Source: Stenotrophomonas koreensis
GTDB lineage: Bacteria; Pseudomonadota; Gammaproteobacteria; Xanthomonadales; Xanthomonadaceae
Reading direction: 5' to 3'
Assembly (NCBI RefSeq): GCF_001431525.1
Contig: NZ_LDJH01000027.1
Location: 31,007 to 95,006, forward strand
DNA length: 64,000 bases
The position numbers and the translations under genes were made by a program. Positions 43,848-55,404 of this stretch are shown in pieces. The notes under the pieces are model-generated. The model was not told where the DNA came from, made no database searches, and was given only the letters and a program-made list of their open reading frames with translations. How positions within the stretch are numbered: position 1 is the stretch's first letter; each line of letters begins with the position of its first letter.

Positions 43848-44637
43848 CGGCAGCATCCTCTCCGCAGCGGCCTGCGCGCCGCTGCTCGGCACGGACGACC
43901 CGGCTCCGTTCACCATCCACCACCGCGCTGGCCGCTCCGCGTTTGTACTGGTGGCCGACCATGCCGGACAGGCCATTCCTGCCAGCCTGGGCGACCTTGG
44001 CCTGGCGGCCGGTGAGATCGACCGCCACATCGGCTGGGATATCGGCATTGCCGGCGTGCTGCGCGAGCTGTCGCCGCAGCTCGATGCCTGGGCGATCGAG
44101 CAGACCTATTCGCGGCTGGTGATCGACTGCAACCGCCCGCTCGCCTCGCCGACGCTGATGCCGGCGCTCAGCGACGGCACCGTGATCGCCGCCAATGCCG
44201 ATCTGGACGATGACCAGCGCCAGGCCCGGATCGACGCGATCCACGTGCCCTATCACGCCGCGATTGCCGCCGAGCTGGACCGCCGCGCCGCCTGCGGGCA
44301 GCCAGCGGTGCCGGTGCTGCTGCACAGCTTCACCCCGGTGATGAACGGCATTGCCCGGCCCTGGCACTGTGGCGTGCTCTACAACCGCGACGCCCGGCTG
44401 GCGATGCGCCTGCATGCTGCACTGCTGGCCGAGGGCGACCTGGTGGTCGGCGACAACCAGCCCTATGCGGTCAGCGATGACAGCGACTACGGCGCCAACG
44501 TGCATGCCGAAGGCCGCGGCCTGCCGTATGTGGAGATCGAGATCCGTCAGGACCTGATCAGTGATGCCGCCGGGCAAGCCGCCTGGGCGGCGCGGCTGGC
44601 ACGACTGCTGCCGCCACTGCTGGACGGCCTGGACTGA
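43840..44637 (+). CDS. N-formylglutamate amidohydrolase family protein
   Basis: 265 aa starting at a GTG that overlaps the Nudix gene by 8 bp. Zinc-hydrolase signatures: FVLVADHAGQAIPASLG, RHIGWDIG, SRLVIDCNRP, LLHSFTPVMNG and the C-terminal GLPYVEIEIRQDLI. In His catabolism this family hydrolyses N-formylglutamate, but no hut genes are nearby, so the substrate here is open. Last gene of the cluster. Confidence 0.9.
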   Translation: MADGSILSAAACAPLLGTDDPAPFTIHHRAGRSAFVLVADHAGQAIPASLGDLGLAAGEIDRHIGWDIGIAGVLRELSPQLDAWAIEQTYSRLVIDCNRPLASPTLMPALSDGTVIAANADLDDDQRQARIDAIHVPYHAAIAAELDRRAACGQPAVPVLLHSFTPVMNGIARPWHCGVLYNRDARLAMRLHAALLAEGDLVVGDNQPYAVSDDSDYGANVHAEGRGLPYVEIEIRQDLISDAAGQAAWAARLARLLPPLLDGLD

Positions 44638-44655
44638 GACGTCACATTGCCCATG

Positions 44656-44683
44656 AAAAGGGCGGCCCAAGGGCCGCCCTTTT
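44656..44683. terminator. bidirectional rho-independent terminator
   Basis: AAAAGGGCGGCCC-AA-GGGCCGCCCTTTT, a 13-bp perfect stem with A and T tracts on both sides, between convergent genes ending at 44637 and 44719. Confidence 0.9.
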
Positions 44684-44718
44684 CAGTGCCGGCAGGACAC
44701 TGCCTGCGGGCCGGCCGA

Positions 44719-45663
44719 TCATCCGGCGAAGCGGTCGGTCGCCTCCACCAGCGCGTGCACGTTCTCGGCCTCGAAGGCCGAGTGGCCGCTGGCCGGGTTG
44801 ATCACCAGCTGCGCCTTCGGCCAGGCCTTGTGCAGGTCCCAGGCATTGGCGATCGGGCAGACCACGTCATAGCGGCCATGCACGATCACGCCGGGGATGT
44901 CGGCGATCCTGTGCGCGTCACGCAGCAGCTGGTCCTCGACCTGGAAGAAGCCACCATTGACGAAGTAGTGGTTCTCGATGCGCGCAAAGGCCAGCGCGAA
45001 CTGCGGGTCTTCGTGGCTGTTGATGAAGTCCTCGTCCACATGCAGGTAGCTGGTCGCGCCTTCCCACACACTCCAGGCCTTGGCCGCAGCCAGGCGGGTC
45101 GCCTCGTCATCGCTGGTCAGGCGGCGATGGAAGGCGGAAATCAGGTCATGGCGTTCAACCGCCGGGATCGGCTTGAGATAGTGCTCCCAGGCATCGGGGA
45201 ACAGGCGGCTGGCGCCTTCCTGGTAGAACCATTCCAGCTCCCAGCGGCGCAGCATGAAGATGCCGCGCAGCACCAGCTCGGTGACGCGCTGCGGGTGGGC
45301 CTGGGCATAGGCCAGGGCCAGGGTCGAGCCCCAGCTGCCGCCAAACACCTGCCAGGCATCCACGCCCAGGTGCGTGCGCAGCTTCTCGATATCGGCCACC
45401 AGGTCCCAGGTGGTGTTGTCCACCAGGTCCGCGTGCGGGGTCGAGCGGCCGGCACCGCGCTGGTCGAACAGGATGATGCGGTACCGGGCCGGGTCGTGGA
45501 AACGGCGCATCTTCAGCGTGCAGCCACCACCGGGGCCGCCGTGCAGCATCACCACCGGCTTCCCATTCGGGTTGCCGCACTGCTCGTAGTACAGGGTATG
45601 GCGGTCGTCGACCTGCAATGTGCCGACGTCAAACGGTTCGATTTCGGGGTACAGCGTGCGCAT
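44719..45663 (-). CDS. pip: proline iminopeptidase
   Basis: Alpha/beta hydrolase (peptidase S33) that removes N-terminal proline. 314 aa from the ATG at 45663 (MRTLYPEIEPFDVGTLQVDD). Oxyanion motif HGGPGGG, FDQRGAGRSTPHA, nucleophile GGSWGSTLALAYAQAHP, acid in GRYDVVCP, and His in ASGHSAFE. No signal peptide; cytoplasmic. The longer open frame upstream lies inside prmC and is not used. Confidence 0.96.
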   Translation of the reverse strand: MRTLYPEIEPFDVGTLQVDDRHTLYYEQCGNPNGKPVVMLHGGPGGGCTLKMRRFHDPARYRIILFDQRGAGRSTPHADLVDNTTWDLVADIEKLRTHLGVDAWQVFGGSWGSTLALAYAQAHPQRVTELVLRGIFMLRRWELEWFYQEGASRLFPDAWEHYLKPIPAVERHDLISAFHRRLTSDDEATRLAAAKAWSVWEGATSYLHVDEDFINSHEDPQFALAFARIENHYFVNGGFFQVEDQLLRDAHRIADIPGVIVHGRYDVVCPIANAWDLHKAWPKAQLVINPASGHSAFEAENVHALVEATDRFAG

Positions 45664-45712
45664 GGGACACCTGGCAATAGTCAGTGCCACCAGTCTAGCC
45701 GCAGGCTGGCGC

Positions 45713-46588
45713 TCAATCCCACAGCGAACGGCCGGGGCGGCGGCCCAGGCTGACACGGTCACGGCCTTCCAGGTCGACCACGGTCTGCACCTGCTCCAGC
45801 CCGGCCGCGTCCAGCAGCGCGCGCACTGCCGGCCCCTGGTCCCAGCCATGCTCCAGCAGCAGCCAGCCACCCGGCACCAGGTGATCGCACGCGCCGGCGG
45901 CAATGATCCGGATCGCCTCCAGCCCATCCTCTCCGGAGGCCAGTGCCGCTGGCGGCTCGAAGCGCAGGTCGCCCTGCTGCAGATGGGCATCATCGCTGCG
46001 GATGTACGGCGGGTTGGAGACGATCACATCGAAGCGGTCGCGCCCCAGCGCGCGGTACCAGCTGCCGCGGCGGAAGTGCACATTGTCGATGCCGTTGCGC
46101 TGGGCATTGCCCACCGCCACCGCCAGGGTCGGGCCAAGCAGGTCGGTGGCCAGCACCATCGCCTGCGGCCGCTCGGCGGCAATGGCCAGTGCCACCGCAC
46201 CGGTGCCGGTGCCCATGTCGGCAATGCGCAGCGGACGGCCGTCATCAGGCAGCCGCAGCAGCGCCTGCTCGACCAGCAGCTCGGTCTCCGGGCGCGGGAT
46301 CAGGGTGGCCGGGCTGACCGCCAGCTCCAGGTTCCAGAAGCCACGGCTGCCGGTCAGGTAGGCCACCGGCTCGCCTGCCGCACGCCGCACGACCAGCTCA
46401 CCGAAGCGGCGCGCAGCGGCCGGATCAACCGGCTCACGGTCATGGCTGAACAGCCACACTGCTGGCTGGCCGAGCACATGCAGCAGCAACAACCGCGCCT
46501 CGGCCCGGCCTTCGGGGGTGGGCAGATGATGACCGGCCCAGGCCAGCAGATCGGCGGCACAGGCAGCGGCGGGAAGTGGCACGGACAT
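45713..46588 (-). CDS. prmC: release factor glutamine methyltransferase
   Basis: Methylates the GGQ glutamine of RF1 and RF2 using SAM. 291 aa. N-terminal helical domain, then [16 protein letters not shown] motif [16 protein letters not shown] and the catalytic NPPY ([13 protein letters not shown]). In many bacteria it follows prfA; here the two are about 18 kb apart. Confidence 0.96.
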   Translation of the reverse strand: MSVPLPAAACAADLLAWAGHHLPTPEGRAEARLLLLHVLGQPAVWLFSHDREPVDPAAARRFGELVVRRAAGEPVAYLTGSRGFWNLELAVSPATLIPRPETELLVEQALLRLPDDGRPLRIADMGTGTGAVALAIAAERPQAMVLATDLLGPTLAVAVGNAQRNGIDNVHFRRGSWYRALGRDRFDVIVSNPPYIRSDDAHLQQGDLRFEPPAALASGEDGLEAIRIIAAGACDHLVPGGWLLLEHGWDQGPAVRALLDAAGLEQVQTVVDLEGRDRVSLGRRPGRSLWD

Positions 46589-46753
46589 GGCAGGACACAG
46601 CAGTATTGAAGGCGCTGCAGCTTAACCCACCGCGCCGGCAGGCCAGCCATCAGACCCGGCCAGCCACGGCGATCGGCCAGCACGAGGGAGGCAGCAGCTT
46701 GAAGTTTGCCGCCACACACCCATATAGGCAGCTGCGTTTACGGAGGCATGTCG

Positions 46754-46800
46754 ATAGGCAAGAACTATCGGTTTGATCTATTAAATTCATTTGATACATT
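46754..46800 (+). promoter_or_regulatory. OxyR-like binding site and ahpC promoter
   Basis: ATAG-N7-CTAT (46754-46768) matches one half of the OxyR consensus exactly; the next two tetranucleotides at 7-bp steps (ATCT, TCAT) match partly. A -35 TTGATC (46773-46778) and -10 TACATT (46795-46800) with 16-bp spacing overlap the downstream half, the position expected for activation. The rest of the 46589-46863 gap has no coding signal. Confidence 0.7.
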
Positions 46801-46863
46801 AGGCCCAGCCTATTAATCTTCCTCCATCGCTTCACCCCTCCCTGCAACTGATAAGGAACTTTC

Positions 46864-47430
46864 ATGTCCTCGTTGATCAATACCCAGGTCGCCCCGTTCA
46901 AGACCAACGCCTTCCACAACGGCCAGTTCATCGAAGTCTCCAACGAGACCATGAAGGGCAAGTGGTCGGTTGTGATCTTCATGCCGGCAGCCTTCACCTT
47001 CAACTGCCCGACCGAGATCGAAGACGCCGCTGACAACTACGCCGAGTTCCAGAAGGCCGGCGCCGAGGTCTACATCGTCACCACCGACACCCACTTCTCG
47101 CACAAGGTGTGGCACGAGACCTCGCCGGCCGTGGGCAAGGCCAAGTTCCCGCTGGTCGGCGACCCGACCCACCAGATGACCAACGCCTTCAACGTGCACA
47201 TCGCTGAAGAAGGCCTCGCCCTGCGCGGCACCTTCGTGATCAACCCGGAAGGCGTGATCAAGACCATGGAAGTGCACTCCAACGAGATCGCCCGTGACGT
47301 CTCCGAGACCCTGCGCAAGCTGAAGGCTGCCCAGTTCACCGCCGCCAACCCGAACCAGGTGTGCCCGGCCAAGTGGAAGGAAGGCGCCCAGACCCTGACC
47401 CCGTCGCTGGACCTGGTCGGCAAGATCTAA
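46864..47430 (+). CDS. ahpC: alkyl hydroperoxide reductase peroxiredoxin subunit
   Basis: Typical 2-Cys peroxiredoxin reducing H2O2 and organic peroxides. 188 aa. Peroxidatic Cys48 in [14 protein letters not shown]; resolving Cys in [13 protein letters not shown] near the C-terminus. An AAGGAAC site precedes the ATG. It is followed by ahpF and oxyR and has an OxyR-like site upstream. Codon use looks highly biased, as for an abundant protein. Confidence 0.98.
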   Translation: MSSLINTQVAPFKTNAFHNGQFIEVSNETMKGKWSVVIFMPAAFTFNCPTEIEDAADNYAEFQKAGAEVYIVTTDTHFSHKVWHETSPAVGKAKFPLVGDPTHQMTNAFNVHIAEEGLALRGTFVINPEGVIKTMEVHSNEIARDVSETLRKLKAAQFTAANPNQVCPAKWKEGAQTLTPSLDLVGKI

Positions 47431-47453
47431 GTGTCACAAACGAGTGGAGAGGA

Positions 47454-47594
47454 GTGAGGAGCCAGACAGGGCCTCACTTCCCTTCACCGCAACACTCCCA
47501 CCCCGCCGCTACGGCGGGTGTGGGGGTGAACCGCAGCGTGTTGATGCCCGCCAGCAACACGCCCGCCAGCCCACAGTACGCTGCGGTTCACCCC
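47454..47594 (+). repeat. ahpC-ahpF intergenic hairpin array
   Basis: Within the 235-bp ahpC-ahpF gap are three successive inverted repeats: a small one (GTGAGG / CCTCAC), a GC-rich one (CCCGCCG-CTA-CGGCGGG) and a large one with exact 17-bp arms GGGGTGAACCGCAGCGT (47523-47539) and its complement (47578-47594), which encloses an inner GTGTTG / CAACAC stem. They could terminate part of the ahpC message or stabilise it. Similarity to a dispersed repeat is possible; no second copy is in this window. Confidence 0.65.
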
Positions 47595-47665
47595 TACCCT
47601 TTCCCGATGCGCTGCCCCGGCAGCTGCGTCCTCCCCCCGTTTTGCCTCGACGAAGGAGTGGCTCC

Positions 47666-49234
47666 GTGCTCGACGATACCCTCAAGACCCAGTTGCAACA
47701 GTACATGGGCCTGCTGCGCCAGCCGCTGCGCCTGATCGCCTCGCTCGATGACAGCGCCGCCAGCCAGGACATGCGCGGCCTGCTCGATGACATCGTTGCC
47801 GCCGGCAACGGCAGGATCACGCTGGATACCAACGGCAGCGATGCCCGCCGCCCGTCCTTCCTGGTCACCCGCGAGGGCCAGGACCATGGCGTGCGCTTTG
47901 CCGGCCTGCCGCTGGGCCACGAGTTCGAATCGCTGGTACTGACCCTGCTGTGGACCGGCGGTCACCCGCCGAAGGTCGAGCAGTCGGTGATCGACTCGAT
48001 CAAGGCCATCGAGGGCGAGTACGACTTCGACGTCTACATGTCGCTGACCTGCCACAACTGCCCGGACGTGGTGCAGGCGCTGTCGCTGATGGCCATCGTC
48101 AACCCGTCCATCCGCACCACCGTGATCGAAGGCGGTGCGTTCCAGGCCGAGGTCGAGCAGCGCCAGGTGATGGCGGTGCCGATGGTGTTCCAGGGCGGGC
48201 AGATGTTCGACTCCGGCCGCATGAGCCTGGAGCAGATCGTGGCCAAGCTGGATACCGGTGCGGCCAAGCGTGAAGCGGCCAAGATCGCCGCCAAGTCCGC
48301 CTTCGACGTGCTGGTGGTCGGCGGCGGCCCGGCCGGTGCTGCCGCGGCGATCTACGCCGCGCGCAAGGGCATCCGTACCGGCGTGGCCGCCGAGCGTTTC
48401 GGTGGCCAGGTGCTGGACACCCTGGCCATCGAGAACTTCATCTCGGTACAGGAAACCGAAGGCCCGAAGCTGGCCATGGCACTGGAAGCGCACGTCAAGC
48501 AGTACGAGGTGGACGTGATGAACCTGCAGCGTGCCACCGAACTGGTACCGGCCGGCGATGACGGCCTGGTCGAGATCAAGCTGGAGAATGGCGCCTCGCT
48601 GAAGTCCAAGACCGTGATCCTGTCCACCGGCGCCCGCTGGCGGCAGATGAACGTGCCCGGCGAGGAGCAGTACCGCAACAAGGGCGTGGCCTACTGCCCG
48701 CACTGCGACGGCCCGCTGTTCAAGGGCAAGCGCGTGGCGGTGATCGGCGGCGGCAACTCCGGCGTGGAAGCAGCCATCGACCTGGCCGGCATCGTCGCCC
48801 ATGTCACCCTGATCGAGTTCGGCACCGCGCTGCGCGCCGACCAGGTGCTGCAGGACAAGCTGCACAGCCTGGGCAATGTCACCGTGATCCTCAATGCGCA
48901 GACCACCGAGGTGCTCGGCGACGGCAGGCGGGTTACCGGCCTGACCTACAACGACCGCGACAGCGGCCAGGGCCACACCGTCGAGCTGGAAGGCATCTTC
49001 GTCCAGATCGGCCTGCTGCCCAACACCGAATGGCTCAAGGGCACGGTGGAGCTGAGCAACCGTGGCGAGATCGTCATCGACGAGCGCGGCCAGACCAATG
49101 TCCCGGGCGTGTTCGCTGCCGGCGACTGCACCACCGTGCCGTACAAGCAGATCGTGATTGCCGTCGGCGCTGGTGCCACCGCCTCGCTGGCTGCCTTTGA
49201 CCACCTGATCCGCAGCTCGGCGCCGGCCAAGTAA
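47666..49234 (+). CDS. ahpF: alkyl hydroperoxide reductase flavoprotein subunit
   Basis: NADH-dependent reductase that recharges AhpC. 522 aa from a GTG at 47666, preceded by GAAGGAG; the frame is open upstream through the hairpin region but without homology. Two N-terminal thioredoxin folds carry the CHNC disulphide (about 129-132); then an FAD-binding [17 protein letters not shown], the active CPHCDGP disulphide, the NADH motif [12 protein letters not shown] and [15 protein letters not shown]. Same length class as E. coli AhpF. Confidence 0.97.
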   Translation: MLDDTLKTQLQQYMGLLRQPLRLIASLDDSAASQDMRGLLDDIVAAGNGRITLDTNGSDARRPSFLVTREGQDHGVRFAGLPLGHEFESLVLTLLWTGGHPPKVEQSVIDSIKAIEGEYDFDVYMSLTCHNCPDVVQALSLMAIVNPSIRTTVIEGGAFQAEVEQRQVMAVPMVFQGGQMFDSGRMSLEQIVAKLDTGAAKREAAKIAAKSAFDVLVVGGGPAGAAAAIYAARKGIRTGVAAERFGGQVLDTLAIENFISVQETEGPKLAMALEAHVKQYEVDVMNLQRATELVPAGDDGLVEIKLENGASLKSKTVILSTGARWRQMNVPGEEQYRNKGVAYCPHCDGPLFKGKRVAVIGGGNSGVEAAIDLAGIVAHVTLIEFGTALRADQVLQDKLHSLGNVTVILNAQTTEVLGDGRRVTGLTYNDRDSGQGHTVELEGIFVQIGLLPNTEWLKGTVELSNRGEIVIDERGQTNVPGVFAAGDCTTVPYKQIVIAVGAGATASLAAFDHLIRSSAPAK

Positions 49235-49300
49235 GCCACCCCGCTGCTGCAGCCAACCGGAGGGCACCTGCCCTCCGGCCAGCCCAACCGAGACCTGCCG

Positions 49301-50263
49301 ATGAACCTGCGCGACCTCAAATACCTGGTGGCCCTGGCCGACCACAAACATTTCGGTCGCGCGGCGGCGGCCTGTTTTGTCAGCCAGCCGACGCTGTCGA
49401 CCCAGATCAAGAAACTGGAAGACGAGCTGGGGGTGTCGCTGGTGGAACGGGCACCGCGCAAGGTGATGCTGACCCCGGCCGGGCGCGAGGCGGCCGACCG
49501 CGCACGCGCGATCGTGGCCGAGGTCGAGCAGATGAAGGAGGCCGCGCGCCGTTCACGCGACCCGGAAGCCGGCACCGTGCGCCTGGGCATCTTCCCCACC
49601 CTGGGCCCCTACCTGCTGCCGCACGTGGTGCCACTGGTACGCCAGCGGTTTCCCAAGCTGGAACTGCTGCTGGTGGAGGAAAAAAGCGATGTCCTGCTGG
49701 CACGCCTGCGCGAAGGCAAGCTGGACGCGGTGATCCTGGCGCTGCCGCTGGCCGATGACCAGCTGCAGGCCGAGTTCCTGTTTGAAGAGCCTTTTGTACT
49801 CGCGGTTCCGGCAGGCCATCCCCTGGCCAGCAAGCAGTCGCTGCTGATGGATGACCTCTCCGACCAGCGCCTGCTGCTGCTGGAAGATGGGCATTGCCTG
49901 CGCGACCAGGCGCTCAATGTCTGCCGTCTGGTAGGGGCAAGCGAAAAAGGCGGCTTCCAGGCCACCAGCCTGGAGACCCTGCGCCAGATGGTCGCGGCCA
50001 ATGTCGGCATCACCCTGTTGCCGATGCTCGCAGTGCAGCCGCCCATGGTCCTGCCGGGCAATGTGCAGCTGCTCAATTTCCAGGACAGCCATCCACCGAG
50101 CCGCCGGATCGGCCTGGTCTGGCGCCGCTCTTCGGCGATGAGTGGTTTTCTGCAACAGATGGCCGAACTGTTCCGCAACGTGCCGCCTGCCTTGTTCCAG
50201 CTCGCGCCGGAAACGACCCGGGCGGTGAGCGAAACTCAGCCGGCCGTCACAGTTGCGCACTGA
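49301..50263 (+). CDS. oxyR: hydrogen peroxide-inducible regulator OxyR
   Basis: LysR-family activator with an N-terminal helix-turn-helix (FGRAAAACFVSQPTLSTQIK). 320 aa. The redox pair falls at Cys199 and Cys208 in EDGHCLRDQALNVC, the same positions as in E. coli OxyR. It lies 66 bp after ahpF and has an OxyR-like site upstream of ahpC, giving a self-contained peroxide response. Confidence 0.97.
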   Translation: MNLRDLKYLVALADHKHFGRAAAACFVSQPTLSTQIKKLEDELGVSLVERAPRKVMLTPAGREAADRARAIVAEVEQMKEAARRSRDPEAGTVRLGIFPTLGPYLLPHVVPLVRQRFPKLELLLVEEKSDVLLARLREGKLDAVILALPLADDQLQAEFLFEEPFVLAVPAGHPLASKQSLLMDDLSDQRLLLLEDGHCLRDQALNVCRLVGASEKGGFQATSLETLRQMVAANVGITLLPMLAVQPPMVLPGNVQLLNFQDSHPPSRRIGLVWRRSSAMSGFLQQMAELFRNVPPALFQLAPETTRAVSETQPAVTVAH

Positions 50264-50456
50264 CAATCGCCACACAGCCGGCCACTTCCGGCGAAATTTC
50301 CGACGCGATTGACCCAGCCATTGCACCACCCACGCGCAACAGCGATCATCACCCCATGCCAACCTCTGCGTTGGCACTGAAAAACCCAAACAGGCGGCGC
50401 TGGAATAGTGCCGCCTGTTCTGCGTTTCCCGTTTGTACTATTTGAAGGAGCACCTC

Positions 50457-50870
50457 ATGCCGACCAACAGTGGCCTGCCGCCGTCGATCATCGTTTCCAG
50501 CCACGACCTGGCACGCCTGGATGCCATGCTCGAGTCCCCCGTCCATGCCCGCAATCCGGCCGCGGTCACCCTTGGCGATGAACTGAACCGGGCCCAGATC
50601 GTGGCACCGGACCAGGTGCCGGCCGGCACCGTCACCATGCACGCCACCGTGCAGTGCGAGGACGAACTGACCGGTGATGTGCACACCCTGACCCTGGTCT
50701 ACCCGCACGAGGCCAATGTCGACCTCGGCCGCGTCTCGGTGCTGGCCCCGGTCGGTACCGCCCTGCTCGGCCTGACCATCGGCCAGAGCATCGACTGGAC
50801 CGCCCCGGGCGGCCGCAAGCTGCGCCTGCGCGTACGCCAGGTCGATACCCCCAGCCTGGCCGGCCTGTAA
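50457..50870 (+). CDS. rnk: regulator of nucleoside diphosphate kinase
   Basis: 137 aa from the ATG at 50457, preceded by AAGGAGCACCTC; a TTG eight codons upstream is less likely. GreA/GreB-like C-terminal domain (VTLVYPHEAN-type strand, VSVLAPVGTALLGLTIGQSI) without the long coiled coil needed to reach the polymerase active site. Rnk homologues bind RNA polymerase; the effect here is unknown. Confidence 0.9.
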   Translation: MPTNSGLPPSIIVSSHDLARLDAMLESPVHARNPAAVTLGDELNRAQIVAPDQVPAGTVTMHATVQCEDELTGDVHTLTLVYPHEANVDLGRVSVLAPVGTALLGLTIGQSIDWTAPGGRKLRLRVRQVDTPSLAGL

Positions 50871-50939
50871 TCGCCGCCGCATGCCATTGCCGCATGGACA
50901 CGCTGCGGCAATGGTCGGCATCACCACCTGCCTGAACCC

Positions 50940-51584
50940 ATGCGCCTGAAGATCAGCCACGTCATGTTGTTGATGACGGCCGTGCTTGGCGGCACCGTCT
51001 GGCTGACCCGTCGTCCCGAGGGCCTGCCCGCTGCGGGTGCGGGGCCGCTGCACGCTGCCGGTTGCCCGCTGCCGCCGCACCACGTCCGCAGTCCACTGCC
51101 ACTGCAGACCGAGGCGCCGCCGGGGTTGACGCTGGCCCATGCGCAGGGTCGGATCAACGCCCTGGCCGGTTTCAGCCTGGAAGCCCGGGTGCTGGGCCGC
51201 AAACGCTACAGCCAGGGCGAGGAAGCACGCTATTCCCCGCTGGACCTGGCCCTGGGCTGGGGGCCGATGCGCGAGACGGCGGTGCTGCAGCAGCTGGACA
51301 TTTCCCAGTCCGGGCGCTGGTACCACTACCGCTGGAACGGGCAGCCGCCGCTGCCACCGGCGCAGATCCGCGACCACAGCGCCAACATGCACATGATCCC
51401 GGGCAACGAGCAGATTGCCCGGGCGCTGCTGGCGATCCAGCCAGACCAGCACATCCGGTTGCAGGGCTGGCTGGTCCAGGTCGAAGGCGCCAATGGCTGG
51501 CGCTGGCGCAGCTCACTGCGCCGCGACGACAGCGGTGCCGGTGCCTGCGAGCTGGTCTATGTCTGTGGCGTGGAAGTGCTTTAA
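50940..51584 (+). CDS. hypothetical exported or membrane-anchored protein
   Basis: 214 aa, not recognised. N-terminal hydrophobic segment (ISHVMLLMTAVLGGTVW) followed by a Pro/Gly-rich stretch, then a compact region: FSLEARVLGRKRYSQGEEAR, LDLALGWGPM, HMIPGNEQIARALLAIQPDQ, RLQGWLVQVEGANGWRW. Four Cys, two near the C-terminus (GACELVYVCGV). Coding signal is strong and it sits just after rnk. It may be a periplasmic protein with an uncleaved anchor. Confidence 0.75.
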   Translation: MRLKISHVMLLMTAVLGGTVWLTRRPEGLPAAGAGPLHAAGCPLPPHHVRSPLPLQTEAPPGLTLAHAQGRINALAGFSLEARVLGRKRYSQGEEARYSPLDLALGWGPMRETAVLQQLDISQSGRWYHYRWNGQPPLPPAQIRDHSANMHMIPGNEQIARALLAIQPDQHIRLQGWLVQVEGANGWRWRSSLRRDDSGAGACELVYVCGVEVL

Positions 51585-51598
51585 GCCCTGCACACGCT

Positions 51599-52117
51599 TC
51601 AAAACACCCCCAGCACCAGGCCGGCACCCAGGGTGGCACCCCATTCATGTGCCTGCGCCTGCTGCTGCGCGCTGAGCTGCTTGGGCGCGAGGATGGCCTG
51701 CATGCTCTGGGCCCGGGTACACAGGCGCAGCGGCGCACAGACCTGGCGCCAGCGCAGCCCGGTGGCCACCCGCCCCAGTTGCTGCACGGTCGGCTCGCCA
51801 TCGCTGCCGGCAACCACCACCAACCCGAGCGGCAGGCCCGGGCACTGATCCAGCAGCGGGTAATAGCTGCGGTCCAGGAAATCCTTCATCAGCCCGCTGA
51901 TCGAGCCAAGTGTCTCCGGGGTGGCCAGCACCAGCGCATCGCAGGCCAGCACATCGGCCGCACCGGCATCGCGCGCCGGCACGGCGCGGACCTGCAGGCC
52001 ATCGCCGCCCTGTTCACGGGCGCCGGCGCACAGCGCATCGACCGCGGCGGCGGTGGCCCCGGTCAGGCTGTGCCAGACCACCAGCAGGCAGCGCGGCGCC
52101 GGTTCAGCCATCGACAT
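51599..52117 (-). CDS. flavodoxin-like NAD(P)H oxidoreductase
   Basis: 172 aa. Flavodoxin fold: [22 protein letters not shown] loop, [20 protein letters not shown] and [18 protein letters not shown]. It overlaps msrA by 14 bp (8 bp if Met3 is used) and is translated after it. The electron partner is unknown; a flavodoxin next to a methionine sulphoxide reductase may fit redox repair. Confidence 0.82.
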   Translation of the reverse strand: MSMAEPAPRCLLVVWHSLTGATAAAVDALCAGAREQGGDGLQVRAVPARDAGAADVLACDALVLATPETLGSISGLMKDFLDRSYYPLLDQCPGLPLGLVVVAGSDGEPTVQQLGRVATGLRWRQVCAPLRLCTRAQSMQAILAPKQLSAQQQAQAHEWGATLGAGLVLGVF

Positions 52118-52781
52118 CCAGCCCGAGCGGGCAGCTCACCCCGGTGCCGCCCAGCCCGCAGTAACCGCCCGGGTTCTTGGCCAGGTACTGCTGGTGGTAG
52201 TCCTCGGCGTAGTAGAACGGCGGCGCCGGATGGACGATCTCGGTGGTGATCGGCCCGTAACCGGCCGCGTCCAGCTGTTGCTGGTAGGCCGCCGCACTGG
52301 ACCGGGCAGCGGCGAACTGTTCCGGGCTGTGGCAGTAGATCGCCGAGCGGTAGCAGGTGCCCACATCGTTGCCCTGGCGCATGCCCTGGGTTGGGTCATG
52401 GCTTTCCCAGAAGGTGGCCAGCACCGTAGCCAGGCTGACCCGGGCCGGGTCGAACACCACCCGCACCACCTCGGTGTGCCCGGTCAGGCCGGTGCAGCTT
52501 TCCTCGTAGGTCGGGTTCGGGGTGTAGCCGCCCTGGTAGCCGACCGCGGTAGTGACCACCCCCGGCAACTGCCAGAACCGGCGCTCGGCGCCCCAGAAGC
52601 ATCCCAGGCCAAGGTCGATGGTCTGCATCCCCGGGAACTGGCCGCGCAGTGGCTGGCCGTTGACGAAGTGCACGTTGTGCAGTGGCAGCGGCTCGGCGCG
52701 GCCGGGAAGCGCATCTTCCGGCGCCGGCAGGCGCTGCTTGAAGGCACCGATACCGCGGATCAACGAAGCAAGCGGGAGCAT
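52104..52781 (-). CDS. msrA: peptide-methionine (S)-S-oxide reductase MsrA
   Basis: Repairs oxidised methionine. 225 aa. The catalytic Cys (about 61) is in [33 protein letters not shown] and [20 protein letters not shown] are conserved. Resolving cysteines are in the Gly-rich tail ([14 protein letters not shown]). The N-terminal 50 residues form the extension of the long E. coli type. No signal peptide. Confidence 0.96.
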   Translation of the reverse strand: MLPLASLIRGIGAFKQRLPAPEDALPGRAEPLPLHNVHFVNGQPLRGQFPGMQTIDLGLGCFWGAERRFWQLPGVVTTAVGYQGGYTPNPTYEESCTGLTGHTEVVRVVFDPARVSLATVLATFWESHDPTQGMRQGNDVGTCYRSAIYCHSPEQFAAARSSAAAYQQQLDAAGYGPITTEIVHPAPPFYYAEDYHQQYLAKNPGGYCGLGGTGVSCPLGLDVDG

Positions 52782-52926
52782 GGAAAAACCTCGACAACAA
52801 GCGGATGGCCCAGTCTACGCGCGCACGCGCGGCTTGAACGCCGGCCGCCCCCCAGCCGATGCCGGACAGGCCGAAAGCGCGCCTTCGCGCTATGCTAGCC
52901 GGTCAGATTTTCAGCCTGCAGCGACC

Positions 52927-54684
<1,758 letters not shown>

Positions 54685-54717
54685 GGCCGGCGGCAATCCG
54701 GCCGGGGCTCCGATGAC

Positions 54718-54751
54718 CGGCCATGGACCACCCCAGGTCCATGGCCGTTTT
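54718..54751 (+). terminator. rho-independent terminator of glnS
   Basis: CGGCCATGGACC-ACCCCA-GGTCCATGGCCG, an exact 12-bp stem, then TTTTC, 33 bp past the glnS stop and before the deaminase gene. Confidence 0.8.
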
Positions 54752-54783
54752 CGCTACCGCGCTGGCAATGACAAGGAGCAAGC

Positions 54784-55347
54784 ATGTTGCAGGCACAGGT
54801 CCATCTCACCCTGCCGGTATGGATCCACGAGGCGGTGGACCTGACGGCTACCTATCCCGGCGACGAGGCCAAGGTGGCCCTGGCCATCGCACTGTCACGC
54901 CACAACGTGGACCACGCCAGCGGCGGGCCGTTTGGCGCGGTGCTGTTTGATGCCAACGACCGGGTGATTGCCGCCGGGGTCAACCGCGTGGTGCCGCAGG
55001 CGACCTCGCTGGCCCATGCCGAGAACATGGCCTACATGCTGGCCCAGCAGAAGCTGCAGAGCCCGCGGATCAATGCGGTACTGCCCGGGCCAATTACCCT
55101 GGCCACCTCCTCACAACCCTGCTGCCAGTGCTTTGGTGCCACCGTCTGGGCCGGCATCGACCAACTGCTGATCGGCGCCCGCGCCAGTGACGTGGAGTCA
55201 CTGACCTGCTTTGACGAAGGCCCGCTGCCGGAAAACTGGATCGCCGCGCTGGAACAGCGCGGCATCCAGGTCCGCTGCGACATCCTGCGCGAACAGGCCT
55301 GCAGCGTGCTGGCCGCCTATGGCCAGGCCAACGGCGCCCATTACTGA
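54784..55347 (+). CDS. nucleoside/guanine deaminase family protein
   Basis: 187 aa. Zinc-dependent cytidine-deaminase-like fold: SGGPFGAVLFDANDRVIAAG, SLAHAENMAYM with the HAE catalytic motif, and SSQPCCQCFGATVWAG with the two metal cysteines. This pattern is closest to guanine or tRNA-adenosine-type deaminases. The substrate is not certain. It lies between terminators, so probably monocistronic. Confidence 0.85.
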   Translation: MLQAQVHLTLPVWIHEAVDLTATYPGDEAKVALAIALSRHNVDHASGGPFGAVLFDANDRVIAAGVNRVVPQATSLAHAENMAYMLAQQKLQSPRINAVLPGPITLATSSQPCCQCFGATVWAGIDQLLIGARASDVESLTCFDEGPLPENWIAALEQRGIQVRCDILREQACSVLAAYGQANGAHY

Positions 55348-55368
55348 CCCTCCGGGCCCAGGCCCAAT

Positions 55369-55386
55369 GCTCCGCCGCGGCGGAGC
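55369..55386. terminator. palindromic hairpin before rlmM
   Basis: GCTCCGCCG-CGGCGGAGC, an 18-bp perfect palindrome 22 bp past the deaminase stop. Without a loop base or T-run its role as terminator is uncertain. Confidence 0.4.
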
Positions 55387-55404
55387 CTCACCCAAGGAAT
55401 CCCC

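Noticed and set aside
42180..44048. A 622-codon minus-strand frame opposite the exonuclease and Nudix genes
   Set aside because: Both plus-strand genes have complete catalytic motifs and coupled starts, so the antisense frame is a by-product of GC-rich codon use.
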